From Globodera rostochiensis (lineage: Eukaryota; Nematoda; Chromadorea; Rhabditida; Heteroderidae), in the NCBI GenBank assembly GCA_018350325.1, contig JAEVLN010000050.1, forward strand, positions 186,001-250,000: a stretch of DNA of 64,000 bases, read 5' to 3'. Within the stretch, counting starts at the first letter, position 1; every line of letters begins with the position of its first letter. The notes beneath the pieces are model-generated. The model had not been told where the DNA came from. It did not search any database and saw nothing but the letters and a program-made list of their open reading frames with translations. Position numbers and translations under genes: made by a program. Positions 48,897 through 59,569 of the stretch are shown in pieces.

Positions 48897-48941
48897 TTTT
48901 TGCTTTTCGAAAATGGGAAAGGCAATGTGCAAAAAAATCAC

Positions 48942-49244
48942 ATCAAATTAAAATTCAATTGGAAATGCGACAAAATGTGCCCTTAACTGAGTGATGGTGC
49001 AAAATGTCCCCCCTGACAAATGAGTGTTGGGACAAAGTGTCCCCAAACTGAGAGAGGGGACAAAATTTCCCCAGCAGAGATGTACCGAATGAATGTATCT
49101 CAAGAATTGAGGGCATTTAAATAGAAAATTTTTGTGAACGCTCCAAAAAAGAATCATAGGGAGAAAAGAAAACGAAAATTCCTGTCGAAAGATGTTGCTA
49201 AATATATAAAATGTTGTGTTTCGTGATGAATCATTTTCGATTTT
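48942..49244. other. upstream region of the secreted-protein gene
   Basis: Promoter side of the minus-strand gene. A loose repeat of gggacaaaatgtcccc is seen between 48,965 and 49,070. No open frame looks real. Confidence 0.4.
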
Positions 49245-49252
49245 ATGCGATG

Positions 49253-49290
<38 letters not shown>

Positions 49291-49645
49291 CAGAAATAAA
49301 GAAAGGCTTCCAATGGTTTTTAGCCGTACCATCCACAGCATAACAATTTGTTGAATCATTTTCGATTTTGTGCGATGCCCCCCCCCCTACCCTCAAAAAA
49401 AGAAACTTTCCAACGTATTCCGAAGATGCATCACCCAATCGTTGTTAGCATTCATTTTGTTTAATCATTTTTGGATTTTGTGCGATGCCCCCCCCCCCCT
49501 ACCCTCAAAAAAAGAAACTTTCCAACGTATTCCGAAGATGCATCACCCAATCGTTGTTAGCATTCATTTTGTTTAATCATTTTTGGATTTTGTGCGATGC
49601 CCCCCCCCGCCCTCAAAAAAAAGAAACTTTTCCAACAAAATTCCG
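49245..49645. repeat. 112-bp tandem repeat with long poly-C
   Basis: Units start at about 49,257, 49,377 and 49,489, with a shorter fourth at 49,600. Each has a poly-C tract (up to 29 C at 49,257-49,285), aaaaaaagaaactttccaac, gtattccgaagatgcatcac and tttggattttgtgcgatg. The poly-C length differs strongly between copies. Confidence 0.93.
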
Positions 49646-50604
49646 ACGATGAATCATCCAGGTTGGCTCATTGGCATTTTGTAGGAAGGCGGCCTCATTC
49701 GCGGTCGCTGTATATGGGTAAATATCAAATTTTTTTTTTTATTTCGTTTATTTTAAAGAATTTAATTTGGTTTTATTTAAGCCTTGATAGGCTCCAACAT
49801 TCATCGGATTGGTGGGGTTTTTAAATTTTCAAATTTCAAATTATTCCTCTAATATTTCTGTTATTTCGAATTGGGGGGTTTACTCATCAAATATTCTTTT
49901 TTATAAATTATAATGCACAACTTTCATTTATATAATGAAGCAATTAACATAAATATGGCCTGGGGTCTTTTTTCGGATTTAATTTGTTTTCAAATTTTTC
50001 TCTCAGCGCCTTACTCTCTCTTCTTTGCATGCGCGTCGTTGAAGCTGACAAAACAAATAAAAGTTTTGGATTTGATATCAAATTACCTACATTAAAAGAT
50101 ATGCACACAACGGAAGAAAAAGAGTGATCGATTTTCTAAAATTTTTCGGCAGCGCCGCCCGCCCGTCCGATCGACGCCCCCCATTCTTCACTCTGTCCGC
50201 GTCATCAGCCAGCCGCCCTTTTAAAAAGCCCAAAAAAAGAGAGAGCCAGCATGTGAATTAATTGTGTGACCGATTTTACTGCTTTTTGTTCAAGACTCCG
50301 CGCGGTCAATGCCCGGGGCCCAACCGGATACCGAAAAGCTCCTAAAACAGCTCGGGCACCCGGATGGCTAACCACCGAACTGCTTGAGAATGCCCCCCCC
50401 GTTTTATTATTCATCCATCCAGTTGCGTTATGACTCGGCGCGCCAAGTTGGCACAAAAATTTGCAACTTTTACATGGCCCTAAGGCACAATTTGGCTAAC
50501 ACAAAAAATAATCGCTAAAAAAATAGGCCGAATTCCAAATTTAAAGAAAAGTGCTTAAAGTTTGTTTAATGACAAAATTGTTGATGATTTTGATCAATGA
50601 TCAG
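49646..50604. other. gene-free stretch
   Basis: AT-rich, with a GC-richer part at 50,145-50,450. A minus-strand ORF (50,205-50,456) shows no recognisable feature. No gene assigned. Confidence 0.35.
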
Positions 50605-51212
50605 ATGCCTTCTACGACGATTTTGGTCCTTTAAATTTGGCGTTGCTCTTCCGGTTCTGTCAGTTCCTGCACGCGTTGGTGCTGCACCACGGGCCCGGCG
50701 GCAGCGGCCAACAAGCACAGCAACAGACTCTACACCAGCGCGGAGTTTGTTTTGTTTATTTGACTTTTTGATAATCCGTTTTCAATCATTTTATTTAAGT
50801 CCAAAGAATCGAGTAAACGCCGTCTTACTGGTCGCCTCTTACATGGTTTTATAATTTTCCATAAATTATTGATCAAGGTATGCAAACCGGCAATTGCGGC
50901 ATTTTAATGCCTTTTAGTGCCATAAATTAACAAAATTTTATTGGGAGAATGAATTTTTAGGTCCTCAATAAAAATTTGGGAATTTGTTTTCCAATTTCAG
51001 TCCGTCGAAAAGGCGTCCAAATTCAAATGGTTGGACTCTTTGCGCATTTTGACGCGGACGAATACGAACACTTTGAACGGGTGGAGAACGGCGACCTGAA
51101 CTTCATCGACGGGTCAACGCCAAACGAGGCCATTGTGCTCCGGTTTTTAGATGTGGTCGATTCGGCCAAGGGTGCCATTGCTGTGCACTGTAAAGGCAGT
51201 CTCAAAAAATAA
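50605..51212 (+). pseudogene. cdc-14: CDC14-type dual-specificity phosphatase, degenerate
   Basis: Three exon-like pieces match the CDC14 phosphatase order. At 50,605-50,745: DAFYDDFGPLNLALLFRFCQ. At about 50,802-50,850: NRVNAVLLVASYMVL, then a stop. At 51,001-51,212: [18 protein letters not shown] followed directly by [19 protein letters not shown] and GAIAVHCK. In CDC14 roughly 50-60 residues separate the last two blocks, and these are missing here. The frame ends in a stop just after HCK, so the P-loop (HC-x5-R) that carries catalysis is incomplete. CDC14 normally reverses Cdk phosphorylation at mitotic exit. The intact parent gene is not in this window. Gln/Gly codons inserted after the first block echo the local triplet-repeat bias. 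Confidence 0.8.
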
Positions 51213-51364
51213 TTCAATTATTTTATATTAGTAAATTGCGAATTTTTATGATTTACATGTTCAAATCATTTTCAATTACCGCTTTTACCGTATGCCCCAA
51301 GGCAAAATTTAATACGGTGCCATTTTAAGTTGCAAATGTTTTATATTTAAAAAGAACAAAATTC

Positions 51365-51581
51365 TCTTTTAACAGAATTGACGGAATGGAGTCGGAAGAG
51401 GAAGTGGAGGAGTGCGGCAAAAAAAATGCCGAAATTGAACGGCGTCAGCAATGCCGAGAAGGGCACAAAGGCGAAGCAAATAAACAACAGAACAGGACAT
51501 CAAGTTGAAACAGAACAGGAGATGAACCCAACGATGAGGATCAAAAGAGACCTTTATGGAGCAAGAGGTGGGAAGAATTAG
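51365..51581 (+). other. unassigned ORF after the CDC14 remnant
   Basis: A possible acceptor (ttttaacag) precedes a Lys/Arg/Glu-rich open frame ending at 51,581; a second frame (MESEEEVEECGKK) is also open. It could be a charged C-terminal exon of the broken phosphatase gene, but I see no conserved motif. Confidence 0.25.
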
Positions 51582-51674
51582 TAAGATTGTGAAAAACCAT
51601 AGAATTTAACCATTTTAAAGCATTGCAATTTCTGAACCATTTGCATTCCAGAATCATAACAATTGCAATTCGGG

Positions 51675-53375
51675 GGTTTTTTTTACTATAATTCTGGTTC
51701 GTTGTGACTATGTTCTGGTCCGTTGTTTCTATAATTCTGATCCCTTGTGAAATATTCTGGTCTATTGTTGCTATAGGTAATCTGGTCCGTTGTGGCTATT
51801 TCTGGTATTTTGTTGCCATAATTCTGATTCTTTGTTGCTATTTCTGGTATGGTCGGTTGTGGCTTCTTTCTGGTCTCTTGTTGTGATAATTCTGATTCTT
51901 TGTTGCTATTTCTGGTCCGTTGTTGTTATAGGGTAATTCTGGTCAGATGTTGCTTCTTTCTGGTCTCTTGTTGTCATAATTCTGATTCTTTGTTGCTATT
52001 TCTGGTCTCTTGTTGCCATAATTCTGATTCTTTGTTGCTATTTCTGGTTCGTTGTTACTACATTCTGGTCCGTTGTGGCTATTTCTGGTCTCTTGTTTTC
52101 ATAATTCTGATTCTTTGTTGCTATTGTATTTCTGGTCCGTTGTTGTTATAGGGTAGTTCTGGTCAGATGTGGCTTCTTTCTGGTCTCTTGTTGTCATAAT
52201 TCTATCCTTTGTTGCTATTTCTAGTCCATGTTGTTTAGGGTAATTCTGGTCCGTTGTGGCTATTTCTGGTCTCTTGTTTTCATAATTCTGATTCTTTGTT
52301 GCTATTGTATTTCTGGTCCGTTGTTGTTATAGGGTAGTTCTGGTCAGATGTGGCTTCTTTCTGGTATCTTGTTGTCATAATTCTGATTCTTTGTTGCTAT
52401 TTCTGGTTCGTAGTTACTACATTCTGGTCCGTTGTGGCTATTTCTGGTCTCTTGTTTTCATAATTCTGATTCTTTGTTGCTATTGTATTTCTGGTCCGTT
52501 GTTGTTATAGGGTAGTTCTGGTCCGTTTTGGCTTCTTTCTGGTCTCTTGTTTTCATAATTCTGATTCTTTGTTGATATTTCTGGGCCGTTGTCGCTATTT
52601 TTGGTCCGTTGTTGCGATAGGGTAATTCTGGTCCGTTGTGGCTATTTCTGGTCTCTTGTTTTCATAATTCTGATTCTTTGTTGCTATTGTATTTCTGGTC
52701 CGTTGTTGCTATAGGGTAATTCTGGTCGGTTGTGGCTTCTTTCTGGTCTCTTGTTGTCATAATTCTGATTCTTTGTTGCTATTTCTGGTCCGTGTTGCTA
52801 TAGGTAATTCTGGTCCGATGTTACTATTTAGTCTATTGTTGCTATAATTCTGATTCTTCGTTGATATTTCTGGGCCGTTGTCGCTATTTTTGGTCCGTTG
52901 TTGCGATAGGGTAATTCTGGTCCGTTGTGGCTATTTCTGGTCTCTTGTTTTCATAATTCTGATTCTTTGTTGCTATTGTATTTCTGGTCCGTTGTTGCTA
53001 TAGGGTAATTCTGGTCGGTTGTGGCTTCTTTCTGGTCTCTTGTTGTCATAATTCTGATTCTTTGTTGCTATTTCTGGTCCGTGTTGCTATAGGTAATTCT
53101 GGTCCGTTGTGGTTATTTCTGGTCTCTTGTTTCCATAATTCTGATTTTTTGTTATTTCTGGTCTGTTGTTGTTATAGGTAAATCTGGTCCGTTGTGGCTT
53201 CTTTCTGGTCTCTTGTTGTGATAATTCTGATTCTTTGTTGCTATTTCTGGTCCGTTGTTGCTATAGTTAATTCTGGTCCGTTGTTTCTATATTCTGATCT
53301 GGTCTATTGTTGCTTCTCTGGTCTGTTTTTGCTTATATTCTGGTCCGTTGTTGCTATAGGTAATTCTGGCATATG
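51675..53375. repeat. TTCTGGTCCGTTGTTGCTAT satellite, 1.7 kb
   Basis: Degenerate units of about 18-22 bp (ctggtccgttgttgctata, ctggtctcttgttgtcataa, ttctgattctttgttgctat) are arranged in higher-order blocks of about 150-250 bp, some recurring almost perfectly. It is the same family as the short intronic array at 44,643-44,875. Confidence 0.95.
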
Positions 53376-53379
53376 TTTG

Positions 53380-53745
53380 GCATTTAATTTTAAATTCAAT
53401 ATTTAAACAAAATTGCTTCAACTCTCTACCGTACACCGTCTCATTCTTTGTCAGTTATTCGTGTCGAAAAAATGCGAAGCGACACCGTATCTCACAGCAC
53501 AAAATCCCTCTCCAAGAAGTAAGTTTTGATTAATTAAATTAATTTATTTAGAAAATCAAACGCCCGCCGAATTTTTGTTTTATCTCATTAAGGCCCAGGA
53601 TGGGTCAATCAAACGCATCAAATTGACGGAGGCCGAATTGGCGCAGAAAGATTGCGCAATGAAAGCACAGCAGGCGGAGACCGCCGCAAAGGCGGGCGGA
53701 AAAGATAAAACAGGTGGCCCCCGGGGGCTTGGAAAATTTAGGCAC
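53380..53745 (+). pseudogene. copy of two exons of the zinc-finger gene
   Basis: Nearly identical to 41,485-41,850. It contains the second half of zinc finger 2 (YSCRKN-A-KRHRISQH, one Val to Ala change) and the following exon AQDGSIKRIKLTEAELAQKD with intact splice sites. The first half of the finger is absent, so no complete finger can be made here. Confidence 0.88.
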
Positions 53746-53749
53746 AAAT

Positions 53750-53904
53750 CAGTTTATCGGGAACTGATCAGTGTTATCGGAATTTAATTTAGGCACAAAT
53801 CAGTTTTATCGGGAACTGATCAGTGTTATCGCAATTTTAATTTTGGCTGAGATCAGTTTTATCGGGCACTGATCAGTGTTATCGGGAATTTTAATTTGTT
53901 TTAG
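53750..53904. repeat. ATCAGTTTTATCGGGCACTG repeat
   Basis: About three copies of a 47-55 bp unit with gatcagttttatcgggcact, gatcagtgttatcgg and aattttaattt. A single copy is in the parent gene's intron near 41,870-41,915, and another expansion is at 56,095-56,280. Confidence 0.85.
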
Positions 53905-54897
53905 GGGGTGATTTTTTGTTTTGGCTGACTAACAAACTTAAAGCTTCAGAGAGCTCTGGATTAATTTTTTTGTGATTTATCCCAAAAATGCCATAAATCT
54001 GGCACATTTAACAGCGGTGTGTTAACACAAAAAATGGGCATCTTTAATCTAAAAAAGCCTATTCTAATTATGCCTAAAGGGGACTAAAACACTTTTTGAA
54101 TGGGTGTAATTATTTTGCCCCTCTCTCATTTTGCAGAAAAAGCAAAAAAGCCGCCGACGAACAGCATCAGATGATTTGTGATCCGAACAGAACGATGTAA
54201 ATCAAAATTTTGTTAAAGATTTTGTGTGAAAATTTCTGTAAAACCATGAGATTTTAGGAATGAAAGTCCACCGGCGGACGGCAGCAAACCGGGCACGGCA
54301 AACAATCCGGCATTGGTCATGGGCAGAGGAATTACTGAAAGTGATCGGATTTTGATCGATTAAACTTGAACATTTTTAGTCTGACACTGATCAGATAGAT
54401 CACAAACTCCGTCAAAATGATTTTTGGGATTGATCATTTTAAATGATTGTCGAACAAAGTTTGCCTATCATTTTGGCGGTGCTCTCAAAAATTTGTTCAA
54501 CTTTTTTTTTGTCGTCCATCGCGTTCTCTCTGGGAGACTTTTGGTCACAGCTAGTCGTCATCTTCAGTTTTTTGTTCATGTTTATCTTTCTTCAATATTT
54601 TTATGCACTAATTTTTCCATTTTTATACCTCCGTGAGCCCAATCAATCAATTCATTCTCTCTTTCTCTGATCCACTCCCCCGTCTCCTCTGATCACTCCA
54701 AGCCCTCTTTGATCACTCCCCGCCTTCTCTGTCCAAGCCCTCTGATCACTCCCCGCCTTCTCTGTTCAAGCTCTCTTTGATCACTCTCTGCACTTTCTGA
54801 TCACTCTCCAACCTCCCCGGTATTCACATGTACCGTGTACATCTTCAACAACATTTATGCTCCTGTGGTTGTGTAGCTGGACCGGGAGGCCGGCCAA
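53905..54897 (+). pseudogene. copy of the zinc-finger gene's 3' end
   Basis: Matches 45,955-47,130, including the last two exons (the final one reads NESPPADGSKPGTANN) and 3' flank. The 68-bp exon equivalent to 46,142-46,209, which encodes the last His and Cys of finger 3, has been deleted with part of its introns. The final exon reads on to a changed C-terminus. Confidence 0.88.
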
Positions 54898-54904
54898 AAT
54901 GGTG

Positions 54905-55735
54905 CCGAATACATTCTGGTCCGTTGTGGCTTCTTTCTGGTCTCTTGTTGTCATAATTCTATCCTTTGTTGCTATTTCTAGTCCATGTTGCTTTAGGGTA
55001 ATTCTGGTCCGTTGTGGCTATTTCTGGTCTCTTGTTTTCATAATTCTGATTCTTTGTTGCTATTGTATTTCTGGTCCGTTGTTGTTATAGGGTAGTTCTG
55101 GTCAGATGTGGCTTCTTTCTGGTCTCTTGTTGTCATAATTCTGATTCTTTGTTGCTATTTCTGGTTCGTAGTTACTACATTCTGGTCCGTTGTGGCTTCT
55201 TTCTGGTCTCTTGTTGCCATAATTCTGATTCTTTGTTGCTATTTCTGGTTCGTTGTTACTACATTCTGGTCCGTTGTGGCTATTTCTGGTCTCTTGTTTT
55301 CATAATTCTGATTCTTTGTTGATATTTCTGGGCCGTTGTCGCTATTTTTGGTCCGTTGTTGCTATAGGGTAATTCTGGTCGGTTGTGGCTTCTTTCTGGT
55401 CTCTTGTTGTCATAATTCTGATTCTTTGTTGCTATTTCTGGTCCGTGTTGCTATAGGTAATTCTGGTCCGTTGTGGTTATTTCTGGTCTCTTGTTGCCAT
55501 AATTCTGATGTTTTGTTATTTCTGGTCTGTTGTTGTTATAGGTAAATCTGGTCCGTTGTGGCTTCTTTCTGGTCTCTTGTTGTGATAATTCTGATTCTTT
55601 GTTGCTATTTCTGGTCCGTTGTTGCTATAGTTAATTCTGGTCCGTTGTTTCTATATTCTGATCTGGTCTATTGTTGCTTCTCTGGTCTGTTTTTGCTTAT
55701 ATTCTGGTCCGTTGTTGCTATAGGTAATTCTGGCA
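54905..55735. repeat. second TTCTGGTCCGTTG array
   Basis: Same satellite as 51,675-53,375. Most of it is nearly identical, block by block, to parts of 52,165-53,375, and it starts immediately after the copied 3' flank (gtgccgaatac at 54,900). Confidence 0.95.
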
Positions 55736-55739
55736 TATG

Positions 55740-56095
55740 TTTGGCATTTAATTTTAAATTCAATATTTAAACAAAATTGCTTCAACTCTCTACCGTACAC
55801 CGTCTCATTCTTTGTCAGTTATTCGTGTCGAAAAAATGCGAAGCGACACCGTATCTCACAGCACAAAATCCCTCTCCAAGAAGTAAGTTTTGATTAATTA
55901 AATTAATTTATTTAGAAAATCAAACGCCCGCCGAATTTTTGTTTTATCTCATTAAGGCCCAGGATGGGTCAATCAAACGCATCAAATTGACGGAGGCCGA
56001 ATTGGCGCAGAAAGATTGCGCAATGAAAGCACAGCAGGCGGAGACCGCCGCAAAGGCGGGCGGAAAAGATAAAACAGGTGGCCCCCGGGGGCTTG
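55740..56095 (+). pseudogene. second copy of the same two exons
   Basis: Practically identical to 53,380-53,720, including the Val to Ala change in the half finger. The identity extends left into the satellite, so this and 53,380-53,745 arose by one recent tandem duplication rather than by two independent copies of the parent gene. Confidence 0.88.
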
Positions 56096-56280
56096 GAATT
56101 TGACACAGTCAGTTTTATCGTGGCACAGATCAGTGTTATCGGGAATTTTAATTTGGGAACAGATCAGTTTTATCGGGCACTGAACAGTGTTATCGGGAAT
56201 TTTAATTTGGGCACAGATCAGTTTTATCGGGCACTGATCAGTGTTATTGGGAATTTTGCACAGATCAGATCAGTGTTTTT
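56095..56280. repeat. ATCAGTTTTATCGGGCACTG repeat, expanded
   Basis: Three to four copies of the unit described at 53,750, with two different copy sizes. Confidence 0.85.
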
Positions 56281-56334
56281 AGCTAGAGTGCCCCGGTTTG
56301 CTTTGTTTAATTCCCGGCATCGGGGTGTATGTAT

Positions 56335-56425
56335 CAGGGATGGACGGGACTTCCGACGTTCCGACATTTTTAGTTCTTCGAATTCCGGTTCCCGAAATTT
56401 TTGAGGTCGTTGGCACCCATCCCTG
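56335..56425. mobile_element. tiny hAT-like MITE, 91 bp
   Basis: The ends cagggatgg and ccatccctg are inverted. Flanks gtatgtat (56,327-56,334) and gcatgtat (56,426-56,433) match at 7 of 8 bases. Sub-terminal words ttccgac/gttccg repeat inside. I do not see this element in the parent intron around 41,900-42,000. Confidence 0.75.
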
Positions 56426-56524
56426 GCATGTATGGCCGTGAAGTGAACGGGATTGCCGAAAATTTCGGCAATTCCATTCTCGGGGAACACTTTTTTGAAT
56501 TCAGAGGATTACGGCCGAGCTCAG

Positions 56525-57790
56525 GATGTTCGGCGCACAAAAATCCAAATTGATTTTCGGGAATTCCGGGCCCTGGAACTCGCTAGAATCCGACCATGAT
56601 CACCCGAATTTTAGGACGGACAAAAATTCCGAAACTTTGATCGATCAAATCATATCTGAGCTTAACTCTGATCTCTCAAACAGGGCGGCGGCGCATTTAT
56701 TGATCACCACCAACAGCAGCAACAGGAGCATCAATTTCGAAACGTTCAACCGCAGCAGCATCAGCGACAACAACAACAGCAAACGATGTACTCTTCTGCT
56801 GCTGCTGCTGCTGATGATCATCATCATGCTCATCATCGATTCCAACACGGTCAGTGGCAACCAGTCATGAATTTGACTAATTTTGCAGTTTTTTATTAGT
56901 AAATTTTCTCATAATTTTTTTGTTAGAATGCTGACAAATTCCGTTTTTTGTGCAGGTGATTCTGTTGCTGGTGCCCCTTCAGCTGCAGCATCTTTTTACC
57001 AGCCATCGCAGCCGAGCGACAGCGAAACGCGCCCCGAGGCGTTCAACGCCGGCGGCGACGGCGTCTTCGATGGCATCAGAAAAGCGCCGCAGGGCACGGC
57101 GGCTGCGCCCAAGGGCACAAAAAAGTCACACAAAGCGTCAACAAATCCTCCCGCACATTTTTGTCCACACTGTGGCCGTGGATTGTCCTCCGATTATTCG
57201 CTGAAAGTGGGCGGGCAATTATTATTATTAATATTTAACGATTTCACAATTCTTAATTAGATAATATTTACACTGAAATGGGGGGAATTTGTCAAAAAAA
57301 AAAAATGCCAAAAAAATAACAACTTATGCCTAAAGGGGGACTAAAAAACAATTGTTTTCAGCGGAATTGCCAATCGTGCCCGAAACTGTTGGGGAAAGAA
57401 GGCGGCGCCGGCGGCGGCGGTGGCAAAAAGAAAGGGTTTGTATCAAAGTTTTGAATGTGCGCAATTATTTTGCCCCCTTTTTTTGCCGAAAAAGGAAAAA
57501 GCCATCGACGAACTGCATCAGATCATTTGTGATCCGGACAGCAGGATGTAAATCAAGATTTTGTTAATTCAAAAAATTTAAAGATTTTGTGTGAAAATTT
57601 CTATAAAAACATGAGATTTTAGGACTGAAAGTCCACTGGCGGACGGCAGCTAACCGGGCACGGCAAACAATCCGGCACTGGTCATGGACGGAGGAAATCA
57701 CTGAAAGTGATCGAATTTTGATCGATTGAATTTGAACATTTTTACAGAACCTGACACTGATCAGATAGATCACAAACTCCGTCAAAATGA
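56525..57790 (+). pseudogene. chimeric copy of zinc-finger gene exons
   Basis: Three parent segments are joined: 56,525-56,690 matches 41,955-42,100 (intron), 56,690-57,240 matches 45,294-45,850, and 57,330-57,790 matches 46,110-46,570. The first join skips more than 3 kb of the parent and falls inside an exon (GGGAFIDHHQQQQQ). The copy keeps FCPHC-G-RGLSSDYSLK, the first half of finger 3 with Asp to Gly. In the exon before it a +1 shift later restored changes about 24 residues. The 57,360-57,430 piece retains the second half of finger 3, but its exon shows indels. Confidence 0.85.
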
Positions 57791-58080
57791 TTTTTGGGAT
57801 CATTTAAATGATTCTTTTGGCGGTGCTCTCAAAAATTTCTTCAACTTTTTTTTTTTGTCATCCATTGCGTATGAATTTATTCCAAAAATAATGGACAATG
57901 TGACGAAAAATCCAATAAAACAGAGAAATGCACCCCTAAAAATTTGTAATTTTTTATCACAAAAATGAATTTTGATTAATAAATATAGAGAAAATTTTTT
58001 TTTTACCAGTTTACACTAATTTGGTACTTTTTAGAAACTATTTAGAACTTTTTAAGCAACTATAAAGCTAACTAGAGTAG

Positions 58081-58522
58081 TTCATGGTCGGTTTTAAACC
58101 GGGGGTCCCGATTTTCGTTTAGGCCGGTTTTGCCACCCCGGTTTTCGGTTTTTGGCCGACACCCGGTTAACCGAAAACCGAAACCGGTTTTGGTCATTTT
58201 CAAATTCGTAAATTTTTGGACAATTTTTTTAAAACAAATTTCGTTAAATTCTAAAATTGACCTCTCCCATTCCTAAAAATTTGAAACAATTCCCGTTATA
58301 CCGGCACCGCCGATTTTCCTCTCAGTGAAGTGAAACCGATTCTCAAAAACTTGTTTTTTGAAAAATTTAAGAATCGGCAAAATTTCCGAAATTCTTCGCA
58401 ATTTTTTAATAAAAATTTACTGCAAATCAAAATTTAAAAAAAATTTCTTAAGAAAATGCAACTGAAAAACGTACACCTAAGAATCGACTTTTTTTTGCCT
58501 TGGCTCCCCCCTCCCCTCGCCA
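58081..58522. mobile_element. inverted-repeat element fragment
   Basis: The beginning is built from accgaaaccggt/ggttttcggt words, followed by the shared AT-rich core (aatgcaactgaaaaac, then cacctaagaatcgac at 58,450-58,495) and a short ggcaccgccga. Its right end is missing, and it runs directly into the next element, suggesting nesting or truncation. Confidence 0.55.
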
Positions 58523-59143
58523 CCAGTGATGTCCCGGTTCCATTTTTACTGGCGTGTTTCAAAATATAGAGTAAATTTTTATTTTTTCGCATGAAATATG
58601 TATTTTTTAATCATATTTCTCCATACCAACAATTTTTCTCAACAATTTGAAGGCACACCTTTACTGGGGATAGCCAAATCAGAGGCCCATACAATTAAGT
58701 TTGGTTCGAAGGGGGGGTGGCCTCAGGACGATTTTCGATACGATCGGCTATTTTATGTACAAAAACACGCACATTTCGTTTTTTTCAACTATTTTAGGCA
58801 AGGAGGTGAGGGGTCGGCGGTGCCGATAGGCGCCGCCGAGAAAAATTTTTAGGATTTTTGACTCAATTTGATAAGAGATTTGCAACCAAAATTTGAGATA
58901 ATTTTTTGAAGATTTAACATTATTTTTTCTCAACCTACATTTTTTGCTCAAAAAGGAATCATTTTAGAAATTACTGAATAACCCCATCAAAGGTAATTTA
59001 TGCGCAAACACTTCTTTTGGAAGTTTTTGCTTTGTTACGTAATTAAAAGTAGTAGTTCCGAAGCGGTTCCGGATTTTCGCGGTTCCGGGAACCGGTTCCG
59101 AAGCGGTTCCGGATTTTCACGGTTGGAACCGGGACATCACTGG
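58523..59143. mobile_element. inverted-repeat MITE, 621 bp
   Basis: The arms ccagtgatgtcccggttcca and its exact complement form a perfect 20-bp terminal repeat. The word ggttccg recurs at the right end. The interior has the GC hairpin core cggcggtgccgataggcgcc (58,815 on). No clean 8-bp target duplication is visible, perhaps because it landed in another element. Confidence 0.75.
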
Positions 59144-59569
59144 TATGTACTTCCTTTACTTTTGACATTTCAAATTGTTCTTATTATTTTTCAATAAATT
59201 TAATTGTGTGAACATAAAATAATTTATTCCAAAACAAAAAGTCATTGCATTGCATCCATCCCTTTCTGAAATGAATTGGTCAATCATCCGACGAAACCGT
59301 GCCGTTGGACGGACGCCACCGACAGAGAGGCGCACATTTTTACCCATTTTCGATGATTCAGCAAAATTAATTTGCATGTTTGGCGGCAGCACAACCGACC
59401 ACGCTCTCTCCCTCCAGCTCCACAATCATTTGCTATTTATAAGGAAATTCTCGTTTAGATGCCGGGGGGAATACATTAATCTTTTTTTGTGTGGTTCGAT
59501 TTTTGCCAATTGTGGCCAAAAAAGCGTTTTCTAGCCATAACTTTTTTGAGACTTGTCCAATCGCAAAAC

